A stretch of 17,139 nucleotides of DNA, from NCBI GenBank assembly GCA_021203115.1, contig JAJQBV010000187.1, forward strand, positions 1 to 17,139, in the 5' to 3' direction. The DNA comes from Clostridiales bacterium (lineage in GTDB: Bacteria; Bacillota; Clostridia; Lachnospirales; Lachnospiraceae). The translations under genes and the position numbers were made by a program. This document shows positions 7,278 through 15,371 of the stretch, in pieces. Position 1 is the first letter of the stretch. Every line of letters starts with the position of its first letter. The notes under the pieces are model-generated. The model did not search any database. It saw only the letters and a list, made by a program, of their open reading frames with translations, and had not been told where the DNA came from.

Positions 7278-7410
7278 GATTGCGGAACCAATTTGAAGAG
7301 TTGGCGGAGAATTGACAAAGAAATGATTCATAAGCAGCCACTTTGTTGTGGCTGCGTTGAATACATTTTTTGGCAATTCGATAAAAAACTGATGTTAAGG
7401 TTCCGCAATC
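7278..7410. repeat. 133-bp imperfect palindromic element (MITE-like or structured RNA)
   Basis: GATTGCGGAACC (7278-7289) is repeated inverted and perfect at 7399-7410. Further in, 22-base segments 7309-7330 and 7358-7379 pair with 5 differences, and at the centre GCAGCCAC (7334-7341) and GTGGCTGC (7348-7355) form a hairpin with a 6-base loop. All pairs share one centre near 7344. It fills most of the gap between the transporter gene and ilvB. No target-site duplication is evident. It carries no T-box motif, so it is not the usual amino-acid-sensing leader of ilv genes. Confidence 0.75.
7357..7385 (+). promoter_or_regulatory. Weak candidate promoter for ilvB inside the palindromic element
   Basis: TTGAAT (7357-7362) and GATAAA (7380-7385) have a 17-base spacer and four of six consensus matches each. 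It lies in the right arm of the palindrome, 58 bases before the ilvB start. If used, the element would supply the promoter of the ilv genes. The match is modest. Confidence 0.3.
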
Positions 7411-7442
7411 GGAGTAAATAAATCAAAAGGGAGGAGAATTCC

Positions 7443-9182
7443 ATGGAGATATCCGGAACCAAATTATTCCTCCGCGCTCTGGAAGCGGAGGGTGTGGAAA
7501 AAATTTTCGCCTATCCGGGCGGAACCGTGACAGACCTTTTTGACGAGCTGTACCGCAACAGCGACATCGATGTCGTCCTGCCGCGCCACGAGCAGGCGCT
7601 GGTCCATGAGGCGGAGGGCTATGCCAGAGAGACCGGAAAGACGGGCGTCTGTCTGGTGACCAGCGGTCCGGGCGCGACCAACACGGTGACAGCGATCGCG
7701 GACGCATTTCTGGACAGCATCCCGCTGGTCGTTTTCACAGGGCAGGTGGCTCTGGGACTCATCGGGAACGAGGCGTTCCAGGAGGTCGATATCGTCGGGA
7801 TCACGCGGCACATTACGAAGTACAGTGTCACCGTCCGCGACCGGAAAAATCTGGGCAGGATCATAAAGATGGCCTTTCAGATCGCCTCCACGGGCAAGCC
7901 GGGGCCGGTGCTCATCGACCTTCCGAAGGACATTCAGAACGCCGGCGGACCGGCAGAGTATCCGGATCATGTGGATATCCGCGGATATAAGATCAACGAC
8001 GGCGTCCATGTCGGACAGCTTCGGAAGGCATTGAAGCTTTTAAAGAGCGCCGGCCGGCCGGTGATCCTGGCCGGCGGCGGCGTCAACATTGCGGGGGCGG
8101 GAGCGGAGCTTACCCGGCTGGCGGAGCTGACCCATATCCCGGTTATCACGACCGTCATGGGGAAGGGAGCGATTCCGACCGACCACCCGTATTACATCGG
8201 CGGCAGCGGCCTTCACGGGAAGTATGCGGCCAACATCGCCATCAGCCAGTGCAACCTGCTTTTCTCCATCGGCACCCGCTTTAACGACCGGGTGACAGGT
8301 GAGCTGAGTGAGTTCGCACCGAAGGCAAAGATTATTCACCTGGACATCGACGCGGCGGCCATCTCGCGCAACGTGGTCGTGGATGTTCCCATCGTGGCCA
8401 ACGCGAAAGTGGCGCTCGCCCAGATGGTGGAGTGGGTTGAGGCGGAGTGGAAGGAGCCGAAGGATACCGCGGACTGGATGAAGCAGATTCACAAGTGGGA
8501 TGCCGAACATCCGTTGGAAATGCGCCGCGACCGGGGGATGACGCCCCAGATGATCATGGAGGGCTTAAACGAGGTCTATCCGGACGAGGTCACTTATGTA
8601 ACGGACGTGGGCCAGCACCAGATGTGGGCCAGCCAGTTCCTTCATTTGAATGAGAAGAAAAAACTGATCACCTCCGGCGGCCTGGGGACGATGGGATTCG
8701 GTTTCCCGGCGGCATTGGGGGCAAAGATGGGGCATCCGGACCGTCCGGTGGTCTGCATTACCGGCGACGGCGGGTTCCAGATGAATATGCAGGAGATGGC
8801 GACCGCCATCATACAGGATACGCCGGTCACGATCTGCCTTTTGAATAATTACTATCTCGGCATGGTGCGGCAGATGCAGGAGCTGTTTTACGGAAAACGC
8901 TACTCGGCCACCTGTCTGCGCAGGAGAAAGAGCTGCCCGGCCTACTGCAAGGGGCCGAATGAGAGCTGCCCGCCCTATGTTCCGGATTTCATGCAGTGGG
9001 CCGAGAGCTACGGGGCGCACGCCATCCGCGTGGAGCGCGAGGAGGACATTGTCCCGGCACTGCAGAAAGCCAGAGAAAACACGGACGCGCCGACCCTGAT
9101 CGAGTTCATGATTGCCGCCGAGGAGCTGGTGCTTCCCATGGTTCCCGGAGGGAATCCGAACACGCGAATGATCTTAGAGTGA
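7443..9182 (+). CDS. ilvB: Acetolactate synthase large (catalytic) subunit, with a four-cysteine insertion
   Basis: Joins two pyruvates, or pyruvate and 2-ketobutyrate, in the first common step of valine, leucine and isoleucine synthesis. The 579 residues show the three thiamine-enzyme domains: an N-terminal pyrimidine-binding domain with catalytic Glu50 in R-H-E-Q, a middle FAD-binding domain, and a C-terminal diphosphate-binding domain with G441-D-G-G and N468-N. After R-Y-S (486-488) there is an unusual basic and cysteine-rich stretch with Cys491, Cys498, Cys502 and Cys509 (C-x6-C-x3-C-x6-C) before P-D-F; usual enzymes run almost directly from R-Y-S to P-D-F, and this explains the slightly long protein. 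Met478 stands where many enzymes have Trp (R-Q-W-Q). GGGAGGAG precedes the ATG. ilvN follows after 21 bases. Confidence 0.96.
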   Translation: MEISGTKLFLRALEAEGVEKIFAYPGGTVTDLFDELYRNSDIDVVLPRHEQALVHEAEGYARETGKTGVCLVTSGPGATNTVTAIADAFLDSIPLVVFTGQVALGLIGNEAFQEVDIVGITRHITKYSVTVRDRKNLGRIIKMAFQIASTGKPGPVLIDLPKDIQNAGGPAEYPDHVDIRGYKINDGVHVGQLRKALKLLKSAGRPVILAGGGVNIAGAGAELTRLAELTHIPVITTVMGKGAIPTDHPYYIGGSGLHGKYAANIAISQCNLLFSIGTRFNDRVTGELSEFAPKAKIIHLDIDAAAISRNVVVDVPIVANAKVALAQMVEWVEAEWKEPKDTADWMKQIHKWDAEHPLEMRRDRGMTPQMIMEGLNEVYPDEVTYVTDVGQHQMWASQFLHLNEKKKLITSGGLGTMGFGFPAALGAKMGHPDRPVVCITGDGGFQMNMQEMATAIIQDTPVTICLLNNYYLGMVRQMQELFYGKRYSATCLRRRKSCPAYCKGPNESCPPYVPDFMQWAESYGAHAIRVEREEDIVPALQKARENTDAPTLIEFMIAAEELVLPMVPGGNPNTRMILE

Positions 9183-9203
9183 AAGATATGAGGAGGAATC
9201 ATT

Positions 9204-9704
9204 ATGCTTAAGAATCGATGGATTGCCCTCTATGTGGAGAACGAGGTCGGTGTCCTCGCAAAAATCGCCGGCCTGTTTGCCGGAAAGTCCTACAATCTGG
9301 AGAGCCTGACGGTCGGAACCACGGAGGACGAAGGCATTTCCCGCATGACGATCACGAGCACCTGCGACGACCTGACCTTTGAGCAGATCAAAAAGCAGTT
9401 AAACCGCATGGTGGAGGTCATCAAGGTCATGGATCTGACCGATACGCCGATCCACATGAAAGAGGTGCTGTTTGCGAAGGTGAAGAAATGCACGGACGCG
9501 GACAAGGCGGAGGTTTTCCGCATTGCAGATGTTTTTTCTGTTCATGTGGTTGACATCGGGCCGGACAGCGTTCTTCTGGAGTGCATGCTGACGGAGCGGA
9601 GGAACAACGAGCTGATCCGCCTGCTGAAGTCCAGATTCGCGCAGGTGGAGATCGTCCGCGGCGGCGCGGTGGCGATCGAGTCCATCAGCACATCCTGCCG
9701 CTGA
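9204..9704 (+). CDS. ilvN: Acetolactate synthase small (regulatory) subunit
   Basis: Regulatory partner of IlvB: it activates the catalytic subunit and, in the family, binds branched-chain amino acids for feedback control. The 166-residue protein begins with an ACT domain, N-E-V-G-V-L-A-K-I-A-G-L-F-A-G-K-S-Y-N-L-E-S-L-T-V-G at about residues 13-38, followed by the usual C-terminal domain (about 78-160). AGGAGG precedes the ATG. Length is typical. The same gene is often named ilvH. Confidence 0.95.
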   Translation: MLKNRWIALYVENEVGVLAKIAGLFAGKSYNLESLTVGTTEDEGISRMTITSTCDDLTFEQIKKQLNRMVEVIKVMDLTDTPIHMKEVLFAKVKKCTDADKAEVFRIADVFSVHVVDIGPDSVLLECMLTERRNNELIRLLKSRFAQVEIVRGGAVAIESISTSCR

Positions 9705-9756
9705 TCGCAAACAGCAGCCGTTCATTGCGGCCGCACGGAAAAAAAGGTCTGGTAAA

Positions 9757-9785
9757 TTGCACTGTTTTGCGGTAGAGTGTTATCA
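9757..9785 (+). promoter_or_regulatory. Candidate promoter for ilvE
   Basis: TTGCAC (9757-9762) and TTATCA (9780-9785) are spaced by 17 bases in the 127-base gap between ilvN and ilvE. No clear terminator is visible after ilvN, so ilvE may be both read through and separately started. Confidence 0.4.
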
Positions 9786-9831
9786 GTAAGAATTCGTTTT
9801 ACCAATCATAATATAGAAAGAGGGAAACACT

Positions 9832-10857
9832 ATGGAAAAGAAAAATATCGACTGGGGCAGTCTTGATTTCGGGTATCGTCAGACAGACATGCGGTTTGTC
9901 TCCATGTACACCGGCGGGAAGTGGGACGAGGGACAGCTTACCTCCGACCCGAACATCACCATGAACGAGTGTGCCGGGGTTCTCCAATATGCACAGACTG
10001 TATTTGAGGGCCTGAAGGCATATGAGACCGTGGACGGAAAGATCGTTCTCTTCCGCCCGGATCTGAACGCGAGCCGTTTGGCCAGCTCGGCGCAGCGGCT
10101 TGAGATGCCGGTCTACCCGGAGGAGAAGTTTGTGGAGGCGGTCGTCGAGACGGTTCGCGCGAACGCAGCCTATGTGCCGCCCTACGGGACAGGCGCCACC
10201 CTTTATGTCCGCCCCTATGAGTTCGGATACAATTCCGTGATCGGCGTCAAGCCGGCGGATGATTATATGTTCCGTGTCTTCACCACGCCGGTGGGACCGT
10301 ATTTCAAGGGCGGTGTGAAGCCGCTGTACATCCGGATCTCCGATTTCGACCGGGCGGCGCCGCACGGCACCGGAGACATCAAGGCCGGTTTAAACTATGC
10401 CATGAGCCTTCACGCCATTGTGACCGCTCACGAGGAGGGTTTTTCCGAGAATATGTATCTCGACCCGTCCACCCGGACGAAGGTGGAGGAGACCGGCGGC
10501 GCGAATTTCCTCTTTGTCACAAAGGAAGGAAAGCTGGTCACACCGCTGTCCGACAGCATTCTTCCCTCCATCACCCGCCGCTCCCTGATGTATGTGGCGG
10601 AGCATTATCTCGGCATGGAGGTCGAGCAGAGGGTCGTTTACAAGGAAGAACTGCCGGAGTTTAGCGAGGTCGGCCTCTGCGGCACGGCGGCGGTCATCTC
10701 CCCGGTGGGCAAAATATACGACCACGGGACAGACATCTGCGTGCCCAGCGGCATGGATGAGATGGGACCGGTGATGGCAAAGCTCCGCGGCACGCTCGTG
10801 GATATTCAGGACGGTAAGCTGGAGGCTTCGGAAGGCTGGATCCGGGTAGTAGAATAA
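9832..10857 (+). CDS. ilvE: Branched-chain amino acid aminotransferase
   Basis: Transfers the amino group from glutamate to the keto acids of valine, leucine and isoleucine, the last step of the pathway started by IlvB/IlvN. It is a 341-residue fold-type IV PLP enzyme. The Schiff-base lysine is Lys184 in T-G-D-I-K-A-G-L-N-Y-A, and the PLP-contacting segment V-E-E-T-G-G-A-N-F-L-F-V follows near residue 215. V-F-E-G-L-K-A-Y (57-64) and the Arg pair region R-L-A-S-S-A-Q-R-L are typical of the longer BCAT form. AGAGGG lies upstream of the ATG. ilvC, ilvD and the leu genes are not in the window. Confidence 0.95.
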   Translation: MEKKNIDWGSLDFGYRQTDMRFVSMYTGGKWDEGQLTSDPNITMNECAGVLQYAQTVFEGLKAYETVDGKIVLFRPDLNASRLASSAQRLEMPVYPEEKFVEAVVETVRANAAYVPPYGTGATLYVRPYEFGYNSVIGVKPADDYMFRVFTTPVGPYFKGGVKPLYIRISDFDRAAPHGTGDIKAGLNYAMSLHAIVTAHEEGFSENMYLDPSTRTKVEETGGANFLFVTKEGKLVTPLSDSILPSITRRSLMYVAEHYLGMEVEQRVVYKEELPEFSEVGLCGTAAVISPVGKIYDHGTDICVPSGMDEMGPVMAKLRGTLVDIQDGKLEASEGWIRVVE

Positions 10858-10866
10858 GAGGAAATA

Positions 10867-12207
10867 ATGAGAGACAGAATGTATCGGAGGAAAAAGACAG
10901 CAGCTCTCGGCATCGCAGCTGCGCTGGCGGCGGGCTGCGTTGCAGGCGGCTTTTCGACCACGGCATGGGCGACTTCGGGTTCGTGCGTGGCGGATAATAT
11001 TCTGGTCCGCGAGTCCGCAGTCGACGGTGCGTCAGTTGACGGATTGTCACAGGGACAGGAAGTGACCATCGTGGATGAGACCACCGGCTCGGACGGGAAG
11101 ACATGGTATCAGATTACCTATGAGGTGAACGGAACGAATCGGACAGGATGGGTTCGCGGCGATCTGATCACTGTCGCAGCGGAGACCACAGAAGATGAAG
11201 ATGCGGATGATGAGGTTTCCGACGACGACACAGAAGATACTGCCGCAGACGATACAGAGGGCACAGCGGACGAGACCGTCATCGAAGAAGCGGCGTCTCT
11301 TGTGTTCACGACACAGAGCGGGACAGTCACACTTACCATGATTCCGGACGAGGAGCTCGCACTGGTGTCGGACCGCTTTGCAGCGACCACGCTTGATTTT
11401 GCCGAGGGCACGATCAATGCGCTTCAGCTTTCAGAACCGGATGAACTGGTGGCGGACGACGCTGCGATCGTTGATTTTTACTATGTATACGGGCAGAACG
11501 AGATCGGGGAGACCGGCTGGTATATCTATAATATCGAGGACGGATCGCTCCAGAAGAATCTGTTGAATATGTCCTATAGCATTCCAATCGTAGAGGAGAC
11601 AGACGAGGACGCGGAGCTGACTCTGGGCTCTGCCGTCCGGATGATCGGCAGCGCGCTCGCGATTATCTGCCTGCTTTTGCTGGTGCTTGTGATCATTTTC
11701 TCAGTGCGTTATCGCAGGCTGCGGCGTCTTTATGAGGAGGAGACGGACGGCGAATGGCCGATACGAAACACATCGGGTACCGGTCAGACAGACGCTTCTG
11801 CAAAGCAACGGCAGTATGCCGCGGAGCCTGAGGCGAAGAAGAAAAAACGCCGCGGGGAGCCGATTGTGGAGGAGATTCCCGCGCAGGAGGAAAGCGCGGA
11901 GTCTGAGATCAAGGGCGTGAGCGTTCTGAATCTGGATCTGATGGAGGACGAGGACTACGAGGCGCTCCTGAACCAGTATCTGGATGAGACGGAAGGGAAA
12001 GCAGAATCTGCGCCGGATATCGCTTCTGAAAGTGCGGAGGAACACCCGGCAGAGGAGAAAATCACGGATGAGATCCCGGCTGCGGCACAGGAGAGTGCGG
12101 AAGAAGCCGCAGAAGAGATGAATGAAACACCGCAGGAGACTGTCGCGGCCGACGAGGATGAGCCGGAGTTCTACGATGATGATGACGAGGATCTGGAATT
12201 TCTGTAG
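10867..12207 (+). CDS. Exported SH3b-domain membrane protein with a long acidic cytoplasmic tail
   Basis: Function unknown. Residues 1-35 form a signal sequence (basic start, hydrophobic 11-26); cleavage after A-W-A (33-35) is plausible, although A-A-G-C24 could be read as a poor lipobox. Residues about 38-100 fit a bacterial SH3 domain (N-I-L-V-R-E-S through G-W-V-R-G-D-L-I), usually a cell-wall binding module. A very acidic linker (about 105-140) leads to an unrecognised extracellular domain (about 142-250). One membrane segment spans 260-280 and is followed by V-R-Y-R-R-L-R-R, which places the remaining 165 residues inside; this tail has a Lys-rich patch, then many Glu/Asp, ending in a run of acidic residues. 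It starts 9 bases after ilvE with a weak GAGG site, so it may share the ilvE transcript. Confidence 0.8.
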   Translation: MRDRMYRRKKTAALGIAAALAAGCVAGGFSTTAWATSGSCVADNILVRESAVDGASVDGLSQGQEVTIVDETTGSDGKTWYQITYEVNGTNRTGWVRGDLITVAAETTEDEDADDEVSDDDTEDTAADDTEGTADETVIEEAASLVFTTQSGTVTLTMIPDEELALVSDRFAATTLDFAEGTINALQLSEPDELVADDAAIVDFYYVYGQNEIGETGWYIYNIEDGSLQKNLLNMSYSIPIVEETDEDAELTLGSAVRMIGSALAIICLLLLVLVIIFSVRYRRLRRLYEEETDGEWPIRNTSGTGQTDASAKQRQYAAEPEAKKKKRRGEPIVEEIPAQEESAESEIKGVSVLNLDLMEDEDYEALLNQYLDETEGKAESAPDIASESAEEHPAEEKITDEIPAAAQESAEEAAEEMNETPQETVAADEDEPEFYDDDDEDLEFL

Positions 12208-12254
12208 GTGCGGTTGAAAGGAAACGATAGACTAGCGAAAGGAACCATGACAAC

Positions 12255-12632
12255 ATGCAGATCGAGATAGATTTTGAAAGCGAGGAGGCATTGTACATCC
12301 AGCTTCGAAATCAGATTATTTACGGAATCGCCACCCGGCAGTACCGGGAGGGCGATTCACTGCCCTCTGTGCGGCAGCTCGCGGAGACCATCGGCATCAA
12401 TATGCACACGGTGAACAAGGCTTACGCGGTGCTTCGGCAGGAGGGACTCCTCCGCCTGGGGCGCCGGACCGGGGCGGTGATTGCGGTGGATATTGACAGA
12501 CTGAAGGCCATGGAGGAGATGCGAGAGAACCTCCGGCTGATTATTGCACGGGGCTATTGCAAGGGAGTCAGCAGAGAGGAAATCCATCAGGTGGTTGACA
12601 GCATTTATTCAGAGTATGAGAGTGAAAAGTGA
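12255..12632 (+). CDS. Short GntR-family transcriptional regulator (YtrA-like)
   Basis: A 125-residue DNA-binding protein. Residues about 10-78 form a winged helix of the GntR type: Y-I-Q-L-R-N-Q-I (14-21), G-D-S-L-P-S-V-R-Q-L-A (33-43), and the recognition helix N-M-H-T-V-N-K-A-Y (49-57). The remaining 45 residues are helical and too short for a large ligand-binding domain, as in the YtrA subfamily. It ends 11 bases before clpC, whose ribosome site overlaps this stop codon, so the two are coupled. In many Firmicutes this position is held by ctsR, so it may control clpC; that is inference. AAAGGA (12238-12243) is the likely ribosome site. Confidence 0.9.
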   Translation: MQIEIDFESEEALYIQLRNQIIYGIATRQYREGDSLPSVRQLAETIGINMHTVNKAYAVLRQEGLLRLGRRTGAVIAVDIDRLKAMEEMRENLRLIIARGYCKGVSREEIHQVVDSIYSEYESEK

Positions 12633-12643
12633 GGTAAGAACGC

Positions 12644-15088
12644 GTGCATTTCCAGGCATTTACAAAACAGGCACGGCAGGTACTGCGCGCCGCGCAGACT
12701 CTTGCAAGGGAAAACGGCCGGGCAGCGCTCGGCACAGAATACATTCTGCTCGCCATGCTGCGTGAGAAAAACGGCGTGGCAGGACAGGTGCTCCGCGGAC
12801 AGTCGGTGAATGAGGCTATGATTCGCCACATGATCGACGAGATGATCCTGCCGGCTGCGGACGGGGAACCGTCGGAAAAGATGCCACTCTTGCCGGAGGC
12901 AGACCGTGTTCTCCAGCAGGCGGCGGAGCTGGCACAGAAATACGAGAGCGATCAGGTCGGGACAGAGCATCTGCTTCTGGCCGTTCTGGAATGCGCGAAA
13001 TGCACCGCAGCACAGATTCTGACCCTGCTGAGCCTGAATGAGAGCCAGATTTACGGGCAGGTCATGCAGGCGATGGGCAAGTCCATGGAGTACGCCAAGG
13101 TGAAAAAAGGACGCGGCGGAAAAAATGCGGAGGCCGGGTCGGTGCCGCTGCTGGACCGTTTTTCCGCGGACCTGACGCAGTGTGCGCGGGCGGGAGAGCT
13201 GGATCCGCTGGTCGGCCGGGAGGCAGAGCTTACGCGTGTGATCCAGATCTTAAGCCGACGAGGCAAAAATAATCCCTGCCTGATCGGGGAGCCCGGCGTG
13301 GGAAAAACTGCCATTGTGGAGGGCCTTGCGCAGCGGATTGCGGCCGGAGATGTCCCGGAGTTTCTGAAAAACCGGAGAGTGCTGTCTCTGGATGTGCCGG
13401 GCATGGTGGCCGGAACAAAGTACCGCGGCGAGTTTGAGGAGCGGATGAAAGGGATACTGAAGGAAATCGAGGGGGCAAAGGATGTCCTTCTTTTTATCGA
13501 TGAACTTCACACCATCATCGGCGCAGGCGGAGCGGAGGGCGCTCTGGATGCGGCGAACATCATGAAACCGGCGCTCTCGCGGGGGCAGATTCAGGTGATC
13601 GGCGCGACCACGGTGCGGGAGTATCAACGATATATCGAGAAGGACGCGGCGTTGGAGCGGCGTTTCCAGTCTGTCATGGTGGAAGAACCGGGTATTGAGG
13701 AGACCGTGCAGATTCTGGAGGGGCTGAAGAGCCGGTATGAGGAGCATCATCAGGTGACGATCACGGAAAAGGGCGTCCGCGCCGCGGCGGAGTTTTCCGC
13801 GCGCTATATCAGCGAGCGTTTTCTGCCGGACAAGGCGATTGACCTGATGGACGAGGCGGCATCCAAGATTCACCTGCGCGGGTATTCCAAGTCGGACGGG
13901 ACGCAGGAGCTGCAGGATCGGTGCGATGCGCTGGACAGACAATTCGAAAAAGCGCTGGCGAAGGAGGATTTTGACCTCGCCTCGGAGATTCGCGTGGAGC
14001 TGATGAGCATCCGGGAGGAGTATACAAAGGCACTGAAAAAACAGCGGGCATCCGGCGGACACCGGCAGCGCTCCGTCGGGGAAAATGAGGTGGCGGAGGT
14101 CGTGTCCGAGTGGACACACATTCCGATTAAGCGCCTGACAGAGAGCGAGTCCGCGCGGCTGAAACGGATGGAGAGTTCGCTTCACAAGCGGGTCATCGCC
14201 CAGGACGAGGCGGTCGCGGCGGTGTCGCGGGCGGTCCGCCGCGGGAGAGTGGGGTTAAAGGATCCCTCCCGCCCGATCGGATCCTTCCTTTTTTTGGGGC
14301 CGACCGGCGTCGGAAAGACCGAGATTTCCAAGGCACTGGCCGCGGAGGTGTTTGGAACCGAAGATGCCATGATCCGCATGGATATGTCGGAATATATGGA
14401 GAAACACAGCGTCTCACGGATGATCGGATCGCCGCCGGGCTATGTGGGCTATGACGAGGGCGGTCAGCTTTCCGAGCAGGTGCGCCGCCATCCGTACTCG
14501 GTCATTCTCTTTGATGAGATTGAGAAGGCGCATCCTGATGTGTTCAACATCCTGCTTCAGGTGCTGGACGACGGCCATATCACGGACGCGCAGGGGCGGA
14601 AGGTGGATTTTAAAAATACGATTATTATCATGACCTCCAATGCCGGGGCGAAGTCCATTGTGGAGCCGAAAAAGCTCGGATTTGCCGCGACGGAGGATGA
14701 GCAGCAGGATTACGAGCGCATGAAATCCAATGTGATGGAGGAAGTGCGGCGGATTTTCAAACCGGAGTTTTTGAACCGCATCGATGAGACGATCGTTTTC
14801 CACGCGCTCTCGAAGGAGCATATGAAGCAGATCGTCTCCCTGATGACGCGGGATCTCGTCGACCGGTGCAAAAAGCAGATGGGGATCGAGGTGGTGATTC
14901 GCGATCCGGTGAAGCGGTATATCGTCGATCAGGCTTACGAGCCGAGGTATGGCGCGCGGCCGCTGCGGCGGGCGCTCCAGACGATGGTGGAGGATCGGCT
15001 GGCGGATGAGATCCTCGCGGGGCGTGTCCGGGAGGGGGATGCCGTCACGGTGACGGTTCGAAAAGGGGAGGTTGTATTCCTGACATGA
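12644..15088 (+). CDS. clpC: ClpC-type AAA+ unfoldase (ATP-dependent Clp protease ATP-binding subunit)
   Basis: Unfolds damaged or regulatory proteins and feeds them to ClpP. The 814-residue protein has two N-terminal Clp repeats (about 1-145), a first ATPase module with Walker A G215-E-P-G-V-G-K-T222 and Walker B F-I-D286-E287, a UVR-type coiled middle segment (about 428-465) inserted in the first module as in ClpC, and a second ATPase module with Walker A G552-P-T-G-V-G-K-T559 and [10 protein letters not shown]. The start is GTG at 12644; GAGG (12631-12634) is 8 bases upstream and any later ATG would cut the N domain. Its usual regulators and adaptors CtsR, McsA and McsB are not next to it. 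The protein starts M-H-F-Q-A-F-T rather than the common M-x-F-G-R-F-T. Confidence 0.96.
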   Translation: MHFQAFTKQARQVLRAAQTLARENGRAALGTEYILLAMLREKNGVAGQVLRGQSVNEAMIRHMIDEMILPAADGEPSEKMPLLPEADRVLQQAAELAQKYESDQVGTEHLLLAVLECAKCTAAQILTLLSLNESQIYGQVMQAMGKSMEYAKVKKGRGGKNAEAGSVPLLDRFSADLTQCARAGELDPLVGREAELTRVIQILSRRGKNNPCLIGEPGVGKTAIVEGLAQRIAAGDVPEFLKNRRVLSLDVPGMVAGTKYRGEFEERMKGILKEIEGAKDVLLFIDELHTIIGAGGAEGALDAANIMKPALSRGQIQVIGATTVREYQRYIEKDAALERRFQSVMVEEPGIEETVQILEGLKSRYEEHHQVTITEKGVRAAAEFSARYISERFLPDKAIDLMDEAASKIHLRGYSKSDGTQELQDRCDALDRQFEKALAKEDFDLASEIRVELMSIREEYTKALKKQRASGGHRQRSVGENEVAEVVSEWTHIPIKRLTESESARLKRMESSLHKRVIAQDEAVAAVSRAVRRGRVGLKDPSRPIGSFLFLGPTGVGKTEISKALAAEVFGTEDAMIRMDMSEYMEKHSVSRMIGSPPGYVGYDEGGQLSEQVRRHPYSVILFDEIEKAHPDVFNILLQVLDDGHITDAQGRKVDFKNTIIIMTSNAGAKSIVEPKKLGFAATEDEQQDYERMKSNVMEEVRRIFKPEFLNRIDETIVFHALSKEHMKQIVSLMTRDLVDRCKKQMGIEVVIRDPVKRYIVDQAYEPRYGARPLRRALQTMVEDRLADEILAGRVREGDAVTVTVRKGEVVFLT

Positions 15089-15111
15089 AAGGTGTCTGGG
15101 GGTTTTATGAC

Positions 15112-15300
15112 GGATGCGAGAATGTCAGTGTATATTCCCAGGCAACCGGGGCAACGCTTCGACAAACTAATCACTAACTGCGACTAAGACGCTCAGGAGA
15201 GCCTTCGCGTCGAAGTCTCCGTAAGCGCTGGATTTCGTCTCAGCTAAAAGCGCCCCTACAAAAGTTGCCTTGCGAATATAGCACTGACATTCTCGCATCC
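15112..15300. repeat. 189-bp palindromic intergenic element with 19-bp perfect terminal inverted repeats
   Basis: GGATGCGAGAATGTCAGTG (15112-15130) recurs inverted and perfect at 15282-15300. The match continues inward with small gaps over TATATTC and AGGCAAC to 15146 on the left and from 15264 on the right. At the centre GGAGA (15196-15200) and CTTCG (15203-15207) pair with CGAAG (15211-15215) and TCTCC (15216-15220) around a CGT loop. Symmetry of arms and core points to a mobile palindromic repeat or a folded RNA. It occupies most of the 283-base clpC-radA gap and differs in sequence from the element at 7278-7410. Confidence 0.8.
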
Positions 15301-15321
15301 TGTGCGGAGACAAGTAAAAAA

Positions 15322-15350
15322 TTGGGAAAATGATTTCCGAGATATTATAG
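15322..15350 (+). promoter_or_regulatory. Candidate promoter for radA
   Basis: TTGGGA (15322-15327) and TTATAG (15345-15350) have a 17-base spacer, just outside the palindromic element and 22 bases before the radA ATG. A second reading (TATTAT at 15343-15348) has a 15-base spacer. The match is moderate, and the short leader must also hold the GAGAGGG ribosome site. Confidence 0.35.
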
Positions 15351-15371
15351 GTAATCAAAGAGAGGGTATAC

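Noticed and set aside
7312..7340. Perfect -35 TTGACA at 7312-7317 in the left arm of the palindrome
   Set aside because: No acceptable -10 box occurs 16-18 bases downstream; position 7335 onward is the G+C-rich hairpin.
7260..7442. T-box leader before ilvB
   Set aside because: The conserved T-box antiterminator sequence and a terminator with T-run are not present; the structure is a symmetric palindrome instead.
13250..14185. 311-codon minus-strand frame inside clpC
   Set aside because: Opposite a conserved AAA+ region of clpC; no motif, start signal or neighbouring minus-strand gene supports it.
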